Below are positions 23,501 through 33,994 of a stretch of DNA of 64,000 nucleotides, piece by piece (position 1 is the first letter of the stretch; every line of letters begins with the position of its first letter). The stretch comes from Daedaleopsis sinensis (taxonomy: Eukaryota; Basidiomycota; Agaricomycetes; Polyporales; Polyporaceae). The stretch spans positions 930,001 through 994,000 of the forward strand of contig CM066311.1 of assembly GCA_033807695.1 (NCBI GenBank). The letters are read 5' to 3'. Under the pieces are notes generated by a model. It was not told the DNA's origin. It worked only from the letters and a program-made list of their open reading frames with translations, and ran no database searches. Made by a program: the position numbers and the translations under genes.

Positions 23501-26500
23501 AGTCATCTTGCAGAGACGATGCGCGGAAGAATGGACGGAGTGTGGCGGTCTTGCGGTGAAATCGACGCGGGATTGCGTCCGGGTACGTGCCTTTACAGCC
23601 ATCAAGGAACATCGCAGAGCTTACCGCCTTCAACAGGAGATCCTGTCGAGGGTACAATCGAAGCATGCGCGGGATCGAGTCGGTCTCGGAATTGCTGACG
23701 AGTACGTGTACGGCTCTGCTGCACGTCAGCGCGGACTGACCTTTGTGTAGCGTCAGTGCAGCCGGCGGGAGTCGTGGATGAGCGGCACTGCCACACGTCC
23801 AAGTACGTATCATGATTGCGGATGGAGACGGCAAGACGGGACTGATGTTCATTGCCAGGCCCTCGCGAGGACGACACCCACGGTGCGGAAGTCCGGGGGA
23901 CAGCCTTGCTGTAGAGTCGATGCGGTATTGGCTCTGTACACGTGTCTCCACGGCTAGCGAGAGACAGAACTTACGATCTATAACAGCACGTCCCGGTCGA
24001 GGAGACTCCGAATCGAGAGAGTGGCCTTCGGAGCGACGGTCGGGTCCACGGATGCAGGAGATGGGTCGGTGCGGACGTTCTATAAGAGCAGGTACGTGTC
24101 CATCGTCGCATACGCTGCGTTAAAAGTCGGAATGGCCGTGGGACAGGGCAGAAGCGAGGGTTTGGGCAGCGGCGGGGATGACGAGGACAGCGGCGCCGGC
24201 GATGGCGGAGATAGAGGGACGGCGGGACGTGAGCGCAGATTCGCCACGGCAAGCGCAGAGAGAGTCACCGCATCTGCAGATCAAGCACGAGCGAAGGACC
24301 CAGCATGGTTCTAGACGGAAGCATATAGCAGCAGTCCGAGTCCGCACGGCCCTGCCGGCGCTCGAGTCCAAGGTGAGTCCAAGTCACGTCCGCGCAGCAG
24401 GCTAGTCCGAGGCTGACAAGTCCTATACTCGTCAGAACGCGCAGAGCTCACCTCGCAGACAGGGTTTCGCAGCGGGAGCTGAGCGGTGGTGGTGGCTAGA
24501 AGGAAGACGTACAAGCGCTTCAGCTGCCGTCGTCCCAGAATGGTCATGCAGACGCTGGAAGGAGTCTACTCACCGCCGATGGACTACACACCGCGCGGAG
24601 GAGAGTATCGGTGTGGACGTCCAGCCGTGGGTCGATCAGCGTAGTCTACCCGCTATATACTCGATGCAAGCTGCAGGAGTGACTTGCTCTCGGCTTCTCG
24701 AGTGCGTTCGAGTGCGTCCGGTCTCCGCCGTCTCCCCTCCACGTCCTCGAGCACATGCAGCAGACGGAGCACAAAATATATTTCTTCTGTATGTACATGG
24801 CAGCGACTGAGTACGGGTCTCGTCTCCTCGCCAGCTCTCCCGACCGTCCAGTCCTCCTCCCCCGAGCCCCCTCAGTATACCCCTGCACACCCAGTTTTCT
24901 ATATACCCCTCCACACGCCCTATCTTCCGCATTATTTCTCAGCTCAGTCATGCACGCTCGCGCCCCCATCCATCCGCGGCCATCACCGCACGGACACCCC
25001 GCGCCGCCAAGAACAAACACTCACCCGCTCGGCAGCCTCGTTCGAGAAGCTCACTGTCCCGAATCCTCTTGAGCGCCCATCGGCACCCAGAGCAACATCT
25101 GCGCGTTGCACAGCTCCGGCTTGTCGGAACAGATCCTTGAGATCTTGCCACTGTATGTGAAAAGGGAGCTGTGGGTAGGAGGAAGGACGTGAGTAGCGCG
25201 AGCCAAATAAACTCAGAGATGTGCGCGCACGTTGCCGACGAACAGATTCCTGCTCGCTTGGGTAGTTCCAGTTCCAGGTCTTGAAGAATCGTCATCTCCG
25301 AGGTTTACTCCGGGACCGAAGGGTGAAAGACCCGGAAACCGTGGCATGAGTGCGGCAGGGGACGCGACCCCGGAGCCACCCGCGGGTGTCCCGCTGCCAC
25401 TTAATGAACCAAGCACAGCTGGAGACAAGCTGCCTACCAGCGGCGATCCAAACACACCTACGCCGCTCGCACCGTTCAGTCCTCCCAATCCGATGCCGAC
25501 GCCTATTGGGGTTGTACTCATGCTATATCCAGCCGCACTGAAGCCAATCTCCTCACCCATCCGGTCGGGGCGGACTTCGAGTGTGCGCGTTTGCCAGGTG
25601 TAGCCGTTGAACATGTCAACCGCACGTCCCGCATCCTCAGCGGATGCGAGCAGTACCGTCCCGTAACCTCGTGAGCGGTTGTCGGGACCTAGTGAGACAT
25701 CCGCGCGAAGTACAGTACCAGCCCGGCGGAAGAGATCTTTGAGGTCTTGCCATCGTACACGATAGGGTAGCTGTGGGGTATAACGAATGGTGTTAACGAT
25801 GGGTGTTGACGAATGGTGTAAATCAGGCATTACAGACGAGACGGAAACGCAGCAGCAAGACAAGAGGAAGGACGCACATTGCCAACGTACAGCTGCGTGC
25901 GCGTGTCACGAGGAGGGTTGGTCGCTCGAGGAGAGGAGGAGGAGGCCATGGCCATCTGGATGACCGCCTCTATGTCGTCGTTTGAAGGTCCTGAGCCGGC
26001 GTGTGGTTTGCTAGCAGAAGCTACAGAGGTCGATGATGGAGTGTGGTCGCTAGGCGCGGAAGATGAAGGAGTTCGAGTGGACGAGAGGGGGTGGGTCGCA
26101 GATGGTGGATGGGGCGACTGGGAGGGCGTAGAAGAAGGCTTTGCGGGGAGGCTGGAGGAAGGTAGTGGCTGGGGGTGATGGTGGGGGACGGGAGACAGGT
26201 GCGGGGAGGACGCATGCTACAAGTCATGCATAGAAAAAAAGGGCAAATGAAGGGCAATTATTGAGTATGGAGAGAGAGAGAGAAGAGGCGAGCGGAGGGT
26301 CGGGACGCACCGAATTGGCCAAAGGTGGGCCTGCCATTTCGAGATCGATAGGGCGGGGTTGTGAGATATGTACTGCTGAGTAGGCTGCAGCTGTGTCGCA
26401 ATCGGCGGATCCAGGTACGCCCGCGCAGCCTCGGTCACCGTGCGTTGGGTCGTGGTCGCTGTCGCGAACGGCGTCGAGAATGAAAACTGAGTGCGTGAGT

Positions 26501-26830
26501 GGTGGTGGAAGAGTGCTTGCAGCGTGCGCCTGGAGGACGACAGACGCAACGCCGCCTGTCCGGATTTGGGCACACCGACTGTCCACTCCACCCGCCGGTA
26601 CACGTGCTGTGACGTCACTCCTTTGATCAAAACCCCGAAAAGTTAAAACCTCCTCTGCCTCCCCGCCACAACCGTGGCAACTCCGGATCCGTGGCAGCAT
26701 ACCACGTCTTTTGCTCGGCCGACGCTATGGCCAACCATTAATCATCGACATCCCCATCGTCCTCCCCGACTTGCGAAAACCAGCACGCTCTCCGCGGCCG
26801 TCTGTCGCCAACCAGCGCTACACATGGCTT
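20555..26830. repeat. Tandem 10.3-kb unit, copy 3, truncated on the right
   Basis: Near-identity to copies 1 and 2 holds until about 26,664. There a 34-base insertion appears. The following 170 bases (to about 26,830) still align to copy 1 at 6,115-6,240 but with many more substitutions and indels, and similarity then fades out. The point of change lies in the upstream region of the RRM fragment. Copy 3 therefore lacks the right inverted arm and the cassette array. Small in-frame indels of 3 and 6 bases occur near 21,450, 22,129 and 24,200. Confidence 0.95.
25025..26337 (-). CDS. Two-RRM RNA-binding protein, 3'-truncated fragment, copy 3
   Basis: Same structure as the fragment at 4,478-5,788. 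Exons are 26,311-26,337, 25,878-26,216, 25,231-25,770 and 25,025-25,168. One Ser-to-Pro change lies in the Gly-rich linker (near 25,321). The array homology changes character about 330 bases upstream of this start. The promoter region here therefore differs from those of copies 1 and 2 beyond about 26,664. Confidence 0.75.
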
Positions 26831-27689
<859 letters not shown>

Positions 27690-28226
27690 GTTGTAAGTGG
27701 AGTTGAGAGGTTGAGGGTAGAAGTGGTGGTGGCGGGTGTCTGGTTGCGCGAGGTGAATCAAATACCCAGAACACAAAGACCATAGAGGGGCTTAGAGGGG
27801 CCACTTACTTTGAGCGGGACAAGTGGATGGAGGAATGAAGCAGAGTGCAAAGGTCCCATGATGCACGACGCGCACTCTTTATACTCTCCTCAACCCGGCC
27901 TTAGCGCGTCGCGTCGTGTCGCGCACGGGATCGCGACGCGTTTGTTGAACGCATTCAACAAACGCGCCAAGAGCGTCTCGTAGCACGTGACACGCGTCAC
28001 GCCAAATACGCGCACACATCCGTGGCGCCCCTTTATAAGCCTCACGCTACTTGCGCGAACAGTCTTTCGAGCTTTCAGTACAACCACCACCGCCGCCGCC
28101 CCCCTTCTACGCCCTTCTATCACCTTCAACCTCCTCAGTCACTTCACAATCGTCCGTGAAGTCCTGACACGCCAGCGTTCACGCGAAACCGACCCGAACT
28201 ACCCACTTAACCCACACTTATCAGCA
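27690..28226. promoter_or_regulatory. Bidirectional H2A/H2B promoter (pair 1)
   Basis: This 537-base divergent spacer holds TATA-like boxes facing both ways (27,878-27,883 minus; 28,032-28,039 plus). It also holds CACGTGAC at 27,984 and a palindrome at 27,937-27,966 with 13-base arms (CGCGTTTGTTGAA) around a CGCA loop. One palindrome arm (TTCAACAAA), the CACGTGAC box and a GACGCG/GCGCCAA motif also occur in the pair-2 promoter. They are therefore likely shared cell-cycle elements (inference from conservation between the two pairs). Confidence 0.75.
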
Positions 28227-28906
28227 ATGGCCCCCAAGCCCGCGTCCACTGCCGGCAAGGCTCCCGCTTCGACCGCCTCTAAGGCACCCGCGAAGACCAC
28301 CAGCGAAGGTGGCGCGAAGGGTGCGAAGAAGACCGCGAAGGCCGCGTCTGGCGGCGCTGGTGGTGATGGCGAGAAGAAGAAGCGCAGGAAGGGTCGTAAG
28401 GAGACTTACTCCTCTTACATTTACAAGGGTGAGTCTCGTGTATATGTCCCCCTCATGCGCGTGTCAACGGCACGCGTGAGGCGGTTTGCATCATGCCAGT
28501 CTCGCTGACTGGGCTGACTTTACATGTTTCTAGTGCTCAAGCAGGTGCACCCCGACACGGGTATCTCGAACAAGGCGATGGCCATCCTCAACTCGTTCGT
28601 GAACGATATTTTCGAGCGCATCGCGACTGAGGCGTCGAGTACGTGTTTTCTCCCTTTGGTATCTTAGAGGTCAGGCGCTCACGCGATATTCTACAGAGCT
28701 TGCATCATACTCTAAGAAGTCGACGATCTCGTCGCGCGAAATCCAGACGGCCGTCCGCCTGATTCTTCCTGGTGAGCTCGCGAAGCACGCCATCTCGGAG
28801 GGCACCAAGTCGGTCACCAAGGTACGCGCTTGGTTTATGTCTACTCCAGCGAGCTAGCATCTTATCAGCATCCTTTGTGCAGTTCTCCAGCGCAGGCGCG
28901 AAGTAA
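28227..28906 (+). CDS. H2B: Histone H2B (pair 1)
   Basis: Core histone H2B. Four exons: 28,227-28,428, 28,534-28,638, 28,697-28,821 and 28,883-28,906, giving 151 residues. A Lys/Ala-rich tail ([13 protein letters not shown]) leads to [11 protein letters not shown], then [29 protein letters not shown] and [19 protein letters not shown]. The protein ends with VTKFSSAGAK. The penultimate helix contains the conserved Lys that is ubiquitinated by the Bre1/Rad6 pathway in fungi (family knowledge; within AVTK-type context here SVTKFSSA). All splice junctions keep frame, and the last exon is only 24 bases. The start is fixed by the [11 protein letters not shown] tail shared with the second H2B at 46,692. 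Confidence 0.97.
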
Positions 28907-29713
28907 GCGCTTCCCGTGCCGTGTTTTGTGGACGTTCTCTCTCGTATGGTGTGGGATGGTACAGCGCCTCGTATCGTAGGAACGGGGCGCTGTTGTATCT
29001 CTGCGGTTCCGGCCTGCCCGTCGGTGCAAGCGTCCGGCTTGACCTTGTATTGTATGATCTCTCGTCTCATGTCTTTTATCCCTGTTTGTCTCTGTCTATG
29101 GTACCACCAATGGATTGCAATGCATCATGCACCGCAAAGCTCTATGTCGTGTGATTTTGCGGTTGGACGCCGTCACGTACAATGTTGAAGTCACTGGCAA
29201 TCGGAGGCTGGCGGCGTCGAGTGCTCATCCTCTAGCCAGTTCAAGTGAGCATAAGCATGTGCAACTGGTGAGTCCTGCATACATCCTACAGATACCAGGT
29301 GACACCCCATCTGATTGATGATCTCCTCCGACGGAACCGTCAGCCCTTTTAATTTGGCTTTCAGTTGGTCGAATTTCAATCATTGTGACTCTGAGCATCG
29401 CCACGACCTCGAGCTTGCCTTCCATAGAATCCAAACGCACCCTCAGGGGCTCCGCGGCGAGACTGGGCGCACGGACTGCCACAAACGCTTTTATTGTGCA
29501 CAGGATCGGGCTGATCGGGAATGCCTACTAACGACTATATATCCTCGCGGATGCAGATTGGATCCAGATACGTCCTTCCCTTTGACCCTGTGCAGCTGGA
29601 CGTACACTCTTCCACCCAGATTTTGAGATTTGAAGGTGAATTATTCTTAAGCTGCGAGGTGGCTCATACTGTATGGCGCTAACACTTTCTGACTTTGCGT
29701 AGGGAAGAACAAC
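28907..29713. other. Intergenic stretch with a possible frameshifted remnant
   Basis: No complete gene. On the minus strand between about 29,480 and 29,200, two adjacent frames read as helical protein: one contains LRVRLDSMEGKLEVVAMLR and the next KFDQLKAKLKGLTV. A single-base shift near 29,375 would join them. This could be a decayed exon or chance. Confidence 0.3.
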
Positions 29714-31384
29714 ATGCAGTCCCCCGACGCACAGCTCATAGTAGTGCGCAAGCCTTACGCGACTATTCAAGATCTACCACACGAGCTTGTGGCCGATATC
29801 CTCTCTATCGCCGCCCTCGGCCCAGCGAGCGACATAGCCCGATCACTCGACTGGCTGCGATTGCAATTGGTATGCAGGAACTGGCACGCCATCGCGTGTT
29901 CGACCGCTGGACTGTGGGCGGACATCCGCACGCATCCCAAAGTACGCATCGAGTGGCTCATGCTCTGCCTCGAGCGCTCCGCCGAAGCTCCCCTCGCACT
30001 GCTCCTTGTCATGCTCCCCGAAGAGACATATGGAGAGTTATTGCCCATGCTCTCCCTGCCGGAGAATTCCCGTCGCATCCGCGTCCTGCGAGTCCAGTTT
30101 GACGACGTGCCTCGAGCACTCCCGGCGCTGTGTTCCCTCGTCATGCCGTCCCTCGAGCGGCTGGAGACGAGCCACGAGAGCTCTCTGCGCCCTGGGCAAT
30201 CCCAATCCATTCGACTCCTGGGTAGCGAACATCCCGTGCCCCCGTCGCCCCCCCGCCTACACACCCTGAGGCTGGCGGGCATGGCGTTCCCCAAGAATCC
30301 CGCATTCTATGCGAACCTCCGCTCGCTCGCGCTTCATGAGCAGTGCTGTTCGAACCATCAGCTCTCCCTCACGGACCTCGTATCAATCCTGCCAGCGATC
30401 CATCGACTCGAAGCACTCGACCTGTCGCATTTCGAGCCCGGCCACGGCGACGGCGACATCTCGATCGCGGATGCTGCGGTCTACCTCCCGCATCTGCAAG
30501 CCTACACCATCCAAAACACCGTCCCGGTCATGAGGAGGGTCAATAGGCTTCTCGTCTTCCCCCCGACCTGCACCATCGTGCTCTCCATCCGCGCCCCGTC
30601 GGCGTACGAGACGTCCCCAGTCGATGTGGATACAGCCCTCGCGGACATCACACCCTGCATGCGCCCCGCGCTCCAGGACGCCGTTGCGATAACCGTGTCC
30701 TCCGGCGACGGGTATTTCGCAGTCCGCATCACAGAGCCCAGCGCCGTGACGTCGGACCCTGCCGAGCCTCCCCGGGCGGCGCTGAACGTCCTCTACGACG
30801 GCTGGTGGGACGCGAAGATGCCCCTGGTGGCGTTCGGCGCGTTCGCCTCGTTCTGCCCGTCCGACAGGCTCACGAGCCTCACGTTCACGCGGGTCAAGGA
30901 GACGTACCCCGCGGCGAGGTGGGCGGCCGTGTTCCGCGCGTACCCGACGCTGCAGCGGATCACGCTCGCGGAGGCCCATGGGGACGCGTCGAGCATGTTC
31001 GCTGCACTCGCTGAGGTCCCGTGCTGGTTGCAGGGGCAGGGTGCAGGCGAAGGCCAGGACGGTGGTGAAGACGGGGACGATGAATATGACGATGGAAGGC
31101 CTGGGAAGGAGCTGCTGTGTCCGGCGCTGCGGCACATCGAGGTCCGGTTCCGCATGCGCAAGAATTTAGGTCTGAGCGGCGTCGCCGCTTCGCTGGTCAG
31201 GTGCGCCGCTCCGCGCGCGGAGGGTCGAGGAGGTGCGCAGCGGCTGGAGTCGCTGACTGTGGTATGTGAATACAGACGAGAGGTGGCTGTTTTGTGTTCG
31301 GACCCGGAGCCTTGGGAGACTGCCGTTGGGAAGCTGCGGACTCTGGTCGACGAAGTCGACTTCAGTGCTCGACATGTTCGCTGA
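29714..31384 (+). CDS. F-box protein, intronless, 556 aa (F-box A)
   Basis: A single open frame of 556 codons. Residues about 19-62 form an F-box: DLPHELVADILSIAALGP, then LRLQLVCRNWHAIACSTAGLW. Such proteins bind Skp1 and recruit substrates to SCF ubiquitin ligases. The long rest, with leucine-rich spacing (LHTLRLAGMAFP, LEALDLSHFEP), is typical of large agaricomycete F-box families. An acidic Gly/Asp-rich stretch lies near residues 440-460. The gene and its flanks (about 29,650-31,560) are duplicated in inverted orientation at 55,990-57,950. The start is supported by the aligned start MQ-PDAQLIV of that paralogue. Substrate unknown. Confidence 0.9.
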   Translation: MQSPDAQLIVVRKPYATIQDLPHELVADILSIAALGPASDIARSLDWLRLQLVCRNWHAIACSTAGLWADIRTHPKVRIEWLMLCLERSAEAPLALLLVMLPEETYGELLPMLSLPENSRRIRVLRVQFDDVPRALPALCSLVMPSLERLETSHESSLRPGQSQSIRLLGSEHPVPPSPPRLHTLRLAGMAFPKNPAFYANLRSLALHEQCCSNHQLSLTDLVSILPAIHRLEALDLSHFEPGHGDGDISIADAAVYLPHLQAYTIQNTVPVMRRVNRLLVFPPTCTIVLSIRAPSAYETSPVDVDTALADITPCMRPALQDAVAITVSSGDGYFAVRITEPSAVTSDPAEPPRAALNVLYDGWWDAKMPLVAFGAFASFCPSDRLTSLTFTRVKETYPAARWAAVFRAYPTLQRITLAEAHGDASSMFAALAEVPCWLQGQGAGEGQDGGEDGDDEYDDGRPGKELLCPALRHIEVRFRMRKNLGLSGVAASLVRCAAPRAEGRGGAQRLESLTVVCEYRREVAVLCSDPEPWETAVGKLRTLVDEVDFSARHVR

Positions 31385-31872
31385 TAGACACTCCGGGAGC
31401 CGTGAATTTTGCGGCCGCCGTGACTCCTCCTTCAGAGGGATAACATGTCCATCGCTTCGATTAAGCTATACTCAAGCACTGCCAAAGCATCTTCATACGA
31501 TTACTACTTATTAATGATTTGTAGTCGTGGCCGCGGCACTGCCACTGCATGCATAGAAATCCTGCCAAACATGGGAATCCAAGCGCCGACGTTAGGAGGC
31601 TCGGCTACGCGCTAGCGCCAATGAAGGTAGGCTGCCTTTCAAAATCTCACGCTGCGTTGCGGCCTCTATCTATCAAGTGTAGTACCAGGCAAAGATTACC
31701 CTGTAAGCCCACACTGATCTAAAAAATGACTACTTCCTGATCTATCAGTAGATCAGTCGTCGCCGCCTCCCTCCGCCTCCTCCGAGTCGTTGCTAGTTCA
31801 AGTTCGGACGCCGCAGCGACGTTGTGCAGATCTGTGCAAGACCGAAGACCATACGTGTCTCCAATACCACCC
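31385..31872. other. Spacer between two F-box genes
   Basis: About 490 bases with no gene recognised. The first 180 bases are homologous to the sequence downstream of the F-box gene at 56,283, so they belong to a duplicated block rather than to a regulatory element I can name. Confidence 0.5.
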
Positions 31873-33549
31873 ATGATGCAGATCGGAAATACACCATCGT
31901 CCAAGACATTCATAAATCACATTCCTGTCGAGCTCCTCGCATCAATCTTCGCGATCTCAGCATCCCAGTGGCGCGATGAAGCTGGCGAAGAACACGGATG
32001 GATGCCCATTATATCTGTATGTCGGTTCTGGTACGCCGTTGCGTGCGCAACCCCCGAGCTCTGGAGCTTCATCACGGTGCACACACGCCTTGACTGGCTA
32101 CGAGTTTGCCTCGTGCGCTCTGCTCAATCCCCGCTCCATATCAACTTCGTCGAACTCCCCACGGAGAGGATGGAGGAGGTGGTCTCTCTCCTCTCCCAAC
32201 CCGAAACCAGTTCACGAATATCGATCCTAAATGTGCGGCACCAGGGTAGCTGCCTACCCATGTTGAAGCTGCTTCGTCATTCGCTTCCTTCTTTGGAGGA
32301 ACTCAAGATACGGCCCTACGTGTTGCTTCTTTTTCTTCAAGATGAGAGCGCTTTGCCTTTCGCAGACTACGCAGGCGTGTACCCGAAGTTGCATACCCTC
32401 AGCTTAACCCGGACATCCCTACCCAGGGACACAGCGTTCTACGCAAACCTCCGTTCGCTCTCTCTCCGTGGCTCTGGTCAGCTCGTTCCTCGCTGGCATT
32501 TCACCCTTTCCGAGTTATACGTTGCCTTAAAGGCCACCGTCCGCCTAGAAGTCCTAAGTCTTCAAGATTTCTCTGTCCGCCCTCCCAGCACCGAGGAAGA
32601 AACACCAGGTACACAAGACATTATTGAGTTCCCATGCCTTCGAAGCTATCGGATATCCGGCGGAATCCTCCTTCTGACCAGAATTCATGCCTGGTTCGCT
32701 CTCCGACCTACCGTCGCTGCGTGGATTCAGGTGCGGATAGACGAATCTCCCCCGTTTCCCACCGAAGAGTCCGCCATCTTGTCTGTGATGCCCCTACCTA
32801 TGCGTCCGCTCATGGAGGGCGGGACAACCATCACCATCTCGGGTGACTCTACCGACTTGACTATCCACGTGCTCAAGGGTACTTTCGCGTACGCATGGGC
32901 CCCATCTCGGGACGACTCCGCTCCCGTGACGAACGATCAAGCGTCCCTCGTAACCACAGGATGGCAATGGGTCGAAGGCGGTGCAATGCCCGACCTGTAC
33001 AGCTTTGTAACACTCTGTCCGTCCGGCCGGCTGACGAGCCTCATTTTCAAGAAGGTGGTGAAGACGTACCCCATACGCCAATGGAGAGCGGTGTTCCAAG
33101 CGTACCCGACGCTGGAGGAATTCACGATCCAAGAGTCTAGAGCCGCGGATCCCTCGAACGTTTTCTGGGCGCTCGCACGGCCGACTTCGATCCCTGAATT
33201 TGCGGTGGAGGAACAGTGGGAAGGGGACACGGGGACAGAAGACTTATGCCCTTCCCTGCGCCGCATGCGGATGAAGGTCGTCGCACAAACGAGGAACACG
33301 TTGTCGAATCTCTACAGCTCGGTAGAGGTGAGCTTGAGCTCTCGTGCGGAGCGTGAAGGGATGATGCTATTGGAGGAGCTCACCCTGCACTTGGAGGTGG
33401 ATGCACAATACCGCAAGGTTAGTGGATTACCGCTGGAAGAGATAGAACGACAGGTCGCGATCGAGACCCTGCTACCGTTGGTCTCAGGTAGATTGGACAT
33501 TTCAGTGAACATTGCAGCTGCCAACCGTCCTTCTAGATATCCGTACTAA
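31873..33549 (+). CDS. F-box protein, intronless, 558 aa (F-box B)
   Basis: An open frame runs from 31,822. I take the Met at 31,873 (MMQIGNTPSSK) as a likely start because the 17 codons upstream show no family similarity. The F-box-like segment is INHIPVELLASIFAISASQ followed by MPIISVCRFWYAVACATPELW. The remainder has the same architecture as the F-box protein at 29,714 (segments LHTLSLTRTSLPRDTAFYAN, LTSLIFKKVVKTYP, AYPTLEEF), but sequence divergence is large. This indicates an older duplication than the one that produced 56,283. Likely an SCF substrate adaptor; target unknown. Confidence 0.88.
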   Translation: MMQIGNTPSSKTFINHIPVELLASIFAISASQWRDEAGEEHGWMPIISVCRFWYAVACATPELWSFITVHTRLDWLRVCLVRSAQSPLHINFVELPTERMEEVVSLLSQPETSSRISILNVRHQGSCLPMLKLLRHSLPSLEELKIRPYVLLLFLQDESALPFADYAGVYPKLHTLSLTRTSLPRDTAFYANLRSLSLRGSGQLVPRWHFTLSELYVALKATVRLEVLSLQDFSVRPPSTEEETPGTQDIIEFPCLRSYRISGGILLLTRIHAWFALRPTVAAWIQVRIDESPPFPTEESAILSVMPLPMRPLMEGGTTITISGDSTDLTIHVLKGTFAYAWAPSRDDSAPVTNDQASLVTTGWQWVEGGAMPDLYSFVTLCPSGRLTSLIFKKVVKTYPIRQWRAVFQAYPTLEEFTIQESRAADPSNVFWALARPTSIPEFAVEEQWEGDTGTEDLCPSLRRMRMKVVAQTRNTLSNLYSSVEVSLSSRAEREGMMLLEELTLHLEVDAQYRKVSGLPLEEIERQVAIETLLPLVSGRLDISVNIAAANRPSRYPY

Positions 33550-33994
33550 AACAGCGTCCCTGTTTTCCCCATCAATTCGGTCTTCGACGTGAATATTCGG
33601 TTCGAGGTTTAAGAAAAGATGCACCCCCCGCCTGACCCATATGTATATCGAATCTATATCGAATCTGCACTAGCGGGATTGACCTTGCGTGCTGTTCAGG
33701 CGGTTATTTATGGATGAAGCAAAGGAGGATTCGCTTTGAATTTTTGATGTTGAATAATACTTGTACTAGTCTTTAGGCAGACTTACATAGACTTATATAA
33801 GGCTTGCTTTAACTTATGCCTGTAGCCAGAAGGTTGACGCCCAAAATTACTCCTGAAATTTGGGCTGTTCCTCTTCTGTCCGGTGCCACCACCGCGGCCA
33901 CCCCGCGTTCATCCTTTCCTATATTCTCCATACTTTCTCAACCTGTACAACCTCCTCGCCCACGTCGACATTCATACTCCTACATCTCTCATCC
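33550..33994. other. Intergenic, upstream of the HECT-like gene
   Basis: About 445 bases. A TATATAAGG-like box lies near 33,795, and the last 130 bases before the start at 33,995 are pyrimidine-rich, as is common just upstream of fungal start codons. No gene seen. Confidence 0.4.

Noticed and set aside
1..26830. Ribosomal DNA array
   Set aside because: The unit length (about 10.3 kb) fits fungal rDNA, but no 18S, 5.8S, 28S or 5S sequence is present, and the unit encodes protein-like exons instead.
30383..31135. 250-codon frame antisense to an F-box gene
   Set aside because: It is a GC-rich shadow of the F-box coding strand with no family features; the sense frame has a clear F-box.
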